A DNA stretch of 44,380 nt from assembly GCA_038207585.1 (NCBI GenBank), contig JBBQZP010000030.1, positions 1-44,380 on the forward strand. The letters are read 5' to 3'. Made by a program: the position numbers and the translations under genes. The notes beneath the pieces are model-generated. The model ran no database searches. It had not been told where the DNA came from and was given only the letters and a program-made list of their open reading frames with translations. Source of the stretch: JBBQZP01 sp038207585. GTDB taxonomy: Bacteria > Pseudomonadota > Alphaproteobacteria > Rhodobacterales > Rhodobacteraceae. Below, one piece after another: positions 42,095 through 44,380 of the stretch (its first letter is position 1; each line of letters starts with the position of its first letter).

Positions 42095-42829
42095 ATGGCA
42101 GACAAGGATGCACCAAAACCCAGAGGCCGCCCGAAAAAGGTGGCGGCGGGCGCAAAGCGGCCGCTTTGGCGCCGGTTGATCCGGTGGGTCTGGCTGTGGT
42201 GCCTTGGCGTCGCCGTTTTCTTTGTGGCGCTGATCCTGATTTACAAACTGATCAACCCGCCCGCGACCTTTTACATCACGCAGGAACGCTGGCGGCTTGG
42301 GTCGGTTGATCAAAGTTGGGTCAGCATGGACGACATCGCCCCGGTGATGGGGCGGTCGGTCGTGGCGTCCGAGGATGCGAATTTCTGCGAACACTGGGGC
42401 TTTGACATGGTGGCGATCCGTCAGGCGATTGATGCGGGCGGCAATCGTGGGGCGTCGACCCTGACGCAGCAGGTCGCCAAGAACGTGTTCCTGTGGCACG
42501 GCCGCAATTACACCCGCAAGGCGATGGAGGCATTGCTGACGCCGCTGATCACGATGTTCTGGTCCAAACGCCGCACGCTTGAGGTGTATCTGAACGTCGC
42601 CGAATTCGGCGAGGGCATCTTTGGCGTAGAGGCAGCGGCGCAGCATTATTTCGGCGTGCCAGCGGCCAAACTGACGGCGGTGCAGGCGGCAAGGCTTGCG
42701 GCAGTTCTGCCTGACCCCAAAGACCGCAACCCCGCCAAACCGTCGCGCTATGTGCAGCGCCGCGCGCGGCAGGTTGTCAGCGGGGCCGAGACGATTGCCG
42801 CCGATGGCCGGGCCGCCTGTTTCGAGTGA
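42095..42829 (+). CDS. mtgA: Monofunctional peptidoglycan glycosyltransferase MtgA
   Basis: This is a 244-residue bitopic protein with a basic N-terminus and one membrane span (VWLWCLGVAVFFVALILIYKL, about 32-52). It is followed by a single GT51 domain that polymerises lipid II into glycan strands. Catalytic features are VVASEDANFCEHWGFD (E93), the GASTLTQQVAKN motif (119-130), KRRTLEVYLNVAEFGEGIFG (second catalytic Glu region, about 158-177) and a late AARLAAVLPDP. No transpeptidase domain follows, hence the monofunctional call. No clear Shine-Dalgarno precedes the ATG. Confidence 0.96.
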   Translation: MADKDAPKPRGRPKKVAAGAKRPLWRRLIRWVWLWCLGVAVFFVALILIYKLINPPATFYITQERWRLGSVDQSWVSMDDIAPVMGRSVVASEDANFCEHWGFDMVAIRQAIDAGGNRGASTLTQQVAKNVFLWHGRNYTRKAMEALLTPLITMFWSKRRTLEVYLNVAEFGEGIFGVEAAAQHYFGVPAAKLTAVQAARLAAVLPDPKDRNPAKPSRYVQRRARQVVSGAETIAADGRAACFE

Positions 42830-42928
42830 ACTCGAACATCCGCCCCCCGCTTTGTGGGCACTATGGATTGATCCGCAGCGCATCGGGGTCTATCACGGCT
42901 TAAACGCCCATTGTGTGAGCCTTGCCCC

Positions 42929-43594
42929 ATGAACCGCCTGTATCACGTTCCGCTGTCGCCCTTTTGCCGCAAGGTGCGGCTGACACTGTCGGAAAAGCGG
43001 ATCGAGGTGGAGCTGGTCGAGGAACGCTATTGGGAGCCGACTCCGGAATTCCTCAAGCGCAATCCGGCGGGCAAGGTGCCGGTGCTGAAAATGGACAGCA
43101 AGGTTTTGTCGGAAAGTCAGGCGATCTGCGAATGGCTGGAGGAAACCCACCCCAACCCGCAACTGATGCCGCGCGAACCCGACAAACGCTATGAGGTGCG
43201 CCGGATCTGTGCGTGGTTCGACGACAAGTTCCACGACGAGGTAACGTCGAAACTGCTCTATGAACGCGTCAACAAGAAGATGATGCAGCAGGGCTACCCC
43301 GACAGCAAACATGTGAAATCGGGGGCGAGCCGGATCAAGTACCATCTGGATTACATGGCGTGGTTGCTGGATCAGCGGCGCTGGCTGGCGGGCGATGTGA
43401 TGACGCTGGCCGATTTTACGGCTGCGGCGCATCTGTCCTGTCTGGATTACATCAGCGATGTGGACTGGAACCGACATGCGGTCGTCAAGGACTGGTATGC
43501 CAAGATCAAGTCGCGGCCCAGTTTCCGCCCGCTGCTGGTGGATCAGGTGTCGGGCTTTCCGCCGCCCGCGCACTATGCCGACCTTGATTTCTAG
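42929..43594 (+). CDS. Glutathione S-transferase-like protein
   Basis: This 221-residue protein has an N-terminal thioredoxin-like GST domain with YHVPLSPFCRKVRLTL (active-site region Ser10/Cys13), the cis-Pro motif GKVPVL and the glutathione-binding LSESQAICEWLEE. A C-terminal all-helical domain follows, with GDVMTLADFTAAAHLSCLDYI, where the N-capping Asp and TLADF are family marks. The substrate is unknown; detoxification, thiol transfer and ring cleavage are all possible within the family. The start MNRLYHVPL is chosen because conservation begins there. Confidence 0.9.
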   Translation: MNRLYHVPLSPFCRKVRLTLSEKRIEVELVEERYWEPTPEFLKRNPAGKVPVLKMDSKVLSESQAICEWLEETHPNPQLMPREPDKRYEVRRICAWFDDKFHDEVTSKLLYERVNKKMMQQGYPDSKHVKSGASRIKYHLDYMAWLLDQRRWLAGDVMTLADFTAAAHLSCLDYISDVDWNRHAVVKDWYAKIKSRPSFRPLLVDQVSGFPPPAHYADLDF

Positions 43595-43603
43595 CTGAGA
43601 GCG

Positions 43604-43645
43604 CCGGGGGCTGTCTGCCCCCGGACCCCCGAGGATATTTGTGAA
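43604..43645. repeat. GC hairpin plus GAGGATATTT tail (Rhodobacterales-type intergenic repeat)
   Basis: CCGGGGGC-TGTCT-GCCCCCGG forms a perfect 8-bp stem (43604-43624), followed by ACCCCCGAGGATATTTGTG and AACAGAAAAA. It begins nine bases after the GST stop. I recall many near copies of this hairpin and its GAG-ATATTT tail between genes of Rhodobacterales. It probably acts as a terminator or 3'-end stabiliser for the upstream gene, and leaves the AAGGGG ribosome site of queG directly behind it. Confidence 0.65.
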
Positions 43646-43662
43646 CAGAAAAAGGGGTCAAG

Positions 43663-44379
43663 GTGAAGGCCGTTGCCCTGAAAGAGGCGTTGGTGGCGCG
43701 TGCCTTGGCTGAGGGGTTCTCCAAGGCGGGCGTCTGTGCGCCCGATGCGGTGCCTGATGCGGTGGGGCGGTTGGGTGAGTTTCTGGCCGCGGGGCATCAT
43801 GGGCAGATGGGCTGGATGGCGGACCGGGCGGAATGGCGCGGGTCGCCGGCGGCGTTGTGGCCGCAGGCGAGGTCGGTGATCATGCTGGCCGAGGTTTACA
43901 CGCCCGAGGGCGACCCTTTGGCGGTGCTGGACACTCCGGACCTTGCCGGGGTCAGTTGTTACGCGCAGGGGCGCGATTATCACGATCTGGTCAAGAAGCG
44001 GCTCAAACGGCTGGGGCGCTGGCTGATCGACGCGGGTGGCGGTGAGATCAAGGTGTTTGTTGATACCGCCCCGGTGATGGAAAAGCCCCTGGCGCAGGCG
44101 GCGGGGTTGGGCTGGCAGGGCAAGCACACCAACCTTGTGGCGCGCGATCTGGGAAGCTGGTTCTTTCTTGGGGCGATTTTCACCACGCTTGATCTGCCCC
44201 GCGATGTGGCTGAGGTCGATCATTGTGGATCGTGTAGAGCCGGTCTGGCTATCTGCCCGACAGCGGCCTTTCCGGCACCCTACCGACTGGAGGCGCGGCG
44301 TTGCATTTCCTATCTGACGATTGAGCCTCGCGGCCCCGTTGACGCCGACCTGCGCGCCCTGATGGGCACCCGGAGTTAG
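43663..44379 (+). CDS. queG: Epoxyqueuosine reductase QueG, apparently truncated at its 3' end
   Basis: The 238 visible residues match the cobalamin-dependent [4Fe-4S] enzyme for the last step of tRNA queuosine synthesis. GQMGWMADRAEWR is followed by ARSVIMLAEVYTP, YAQGRDYHDLVKKRLKRL, FVDTAPVMEKPLAQAAGLGWQGKHTN and PAPYRLEARRCISYLTIEPRGP. Two oddities occur near the window end. The first cluster motif reads CGSCRAGLAICP, where CxxCxxCxxxCP is expected, so the third Cys is Gly. The frame then stops at TAG one base before the window ends, where NRIYGCDDCLAVCPW and the second cluster should follow. Sequence error at a contig end, or a pseudogene, are the likely explanations. The start is GTG with AAGGGG upstream. 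Confidence 0.8.
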   Translation: MKAVALKEALVARALAEGFSKAGVCAPDAVPDAVGRLGEFLAAGHHGQMGWMADRAEWRGSPAALWPQARSVIMLAEVYTPEGDPLAVLDTPDLAGVSCYAQGRDYHDLVKKRLKRLGRWLIDAGGGEIKVFVDTAPVMEKPLAQAAGLGWQGKHTNLVARDLGSWFFLGAIFTTLDLPRDVAEVDHCGSCRAGLAICPTAAFPAPYRLEARRCISYLTIEPRGPVDADLRALMGTRS

Positions 44380-44380
44380 G

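Overview
The window is a gene-dense, high-GC chromosomal segment from an alphaproteobacterium, most likely order Rhodobacterales (Rhodobacter/Roseobacter type). The reasons are the gene orders rimP-nusA-ylxR-infB, ppi-argJ-mutT divergent from secA, and kdsD-lptC-lptA-lptB-hpf-ptsN without rpoN; the gltD-X-gltB arrangement; GC-rich palindromic intergenic elements; and the alphaproteobacterial heat-shock promoter in front of dnaK. I see no mobile element, phage, CRISPR array or replication origin. No stretch of more than 300 bases lacks a gene. The largest gaps are the dnaK leader/promoter (about 230 bp), the hpf-lptB gap (about 220 bp) and the gltD upstream region (about 160 bp).

Layout. 1-5330: 3' end of rimP, then nusA, a YlxR/DUF448 gene and infB in a tight plus-strand operon ended by a strong bidirectional terminator. 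5353-8208 (minus): a parvulin-type isomerase, argJ, a MutT-type Nudix hydrolase and a 46-residue gene. 8393-13838 (plus): secA, an uncharacterised exported protein, and an exported protein joining a phosphate-binding-like domain to an OmpA domain. 13816-17838 (minus): radC, dnaJ and dnaK with an RpoH-type promoter. 18066-28242: a surface-glycan locus with an ABC-2 permease (minus), then cysQ, kdsB-like, a GT2, galU, a GT4, a second GT2-like enzyme, a GT14-type enzyme and a NodH-like sulfotransferase on plus, mostly coupled by overlapping stop and start codons. 28239-33258 (minus): ptsN, hpf, lptB, lptA, lptC, kdsD, rnd and tRNA-Leu(CAG). 33411-35197 (plus): an NDUFA9-like NAD(P)-binding protein and uppP. 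35358-42829 (plus): gltD, an uncharacterised exported protein, gltB, mtgA. 42929-44379 (plus): a glutathione-S-transferase-like gene and a 3'-truncated queG-like gene at the window end.

How the genes fit together. Much of the window serves the cell envelope: KdsD makes arabinose-5-phosphate for Kdo, the KdsB-like enzyme would activate Kdo or a related acid sugar, GalU makes UDP-glucose, LptABC exports lipopolysaccharide, UppP recycles undecaprenyl phosphate and MtgA polymerises glycan strands. The 18-28 kb block reads as a pathway for a sulfated surface polysaccharide: glycosyltransferases build it, the sulfotransferase would use PAPS, and CysQ would remove the inhibitory by-product PAP. This is the best candidate for an undescribed system, although each gene belongs to a recognisable family. 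Further unexplained items are the secreted protein embedded in the glutamate synthase operon, the exported protein beside secA, the tiny gene behind an AT-rich inverted repeat, and paired direct repeats upstream of gltD.
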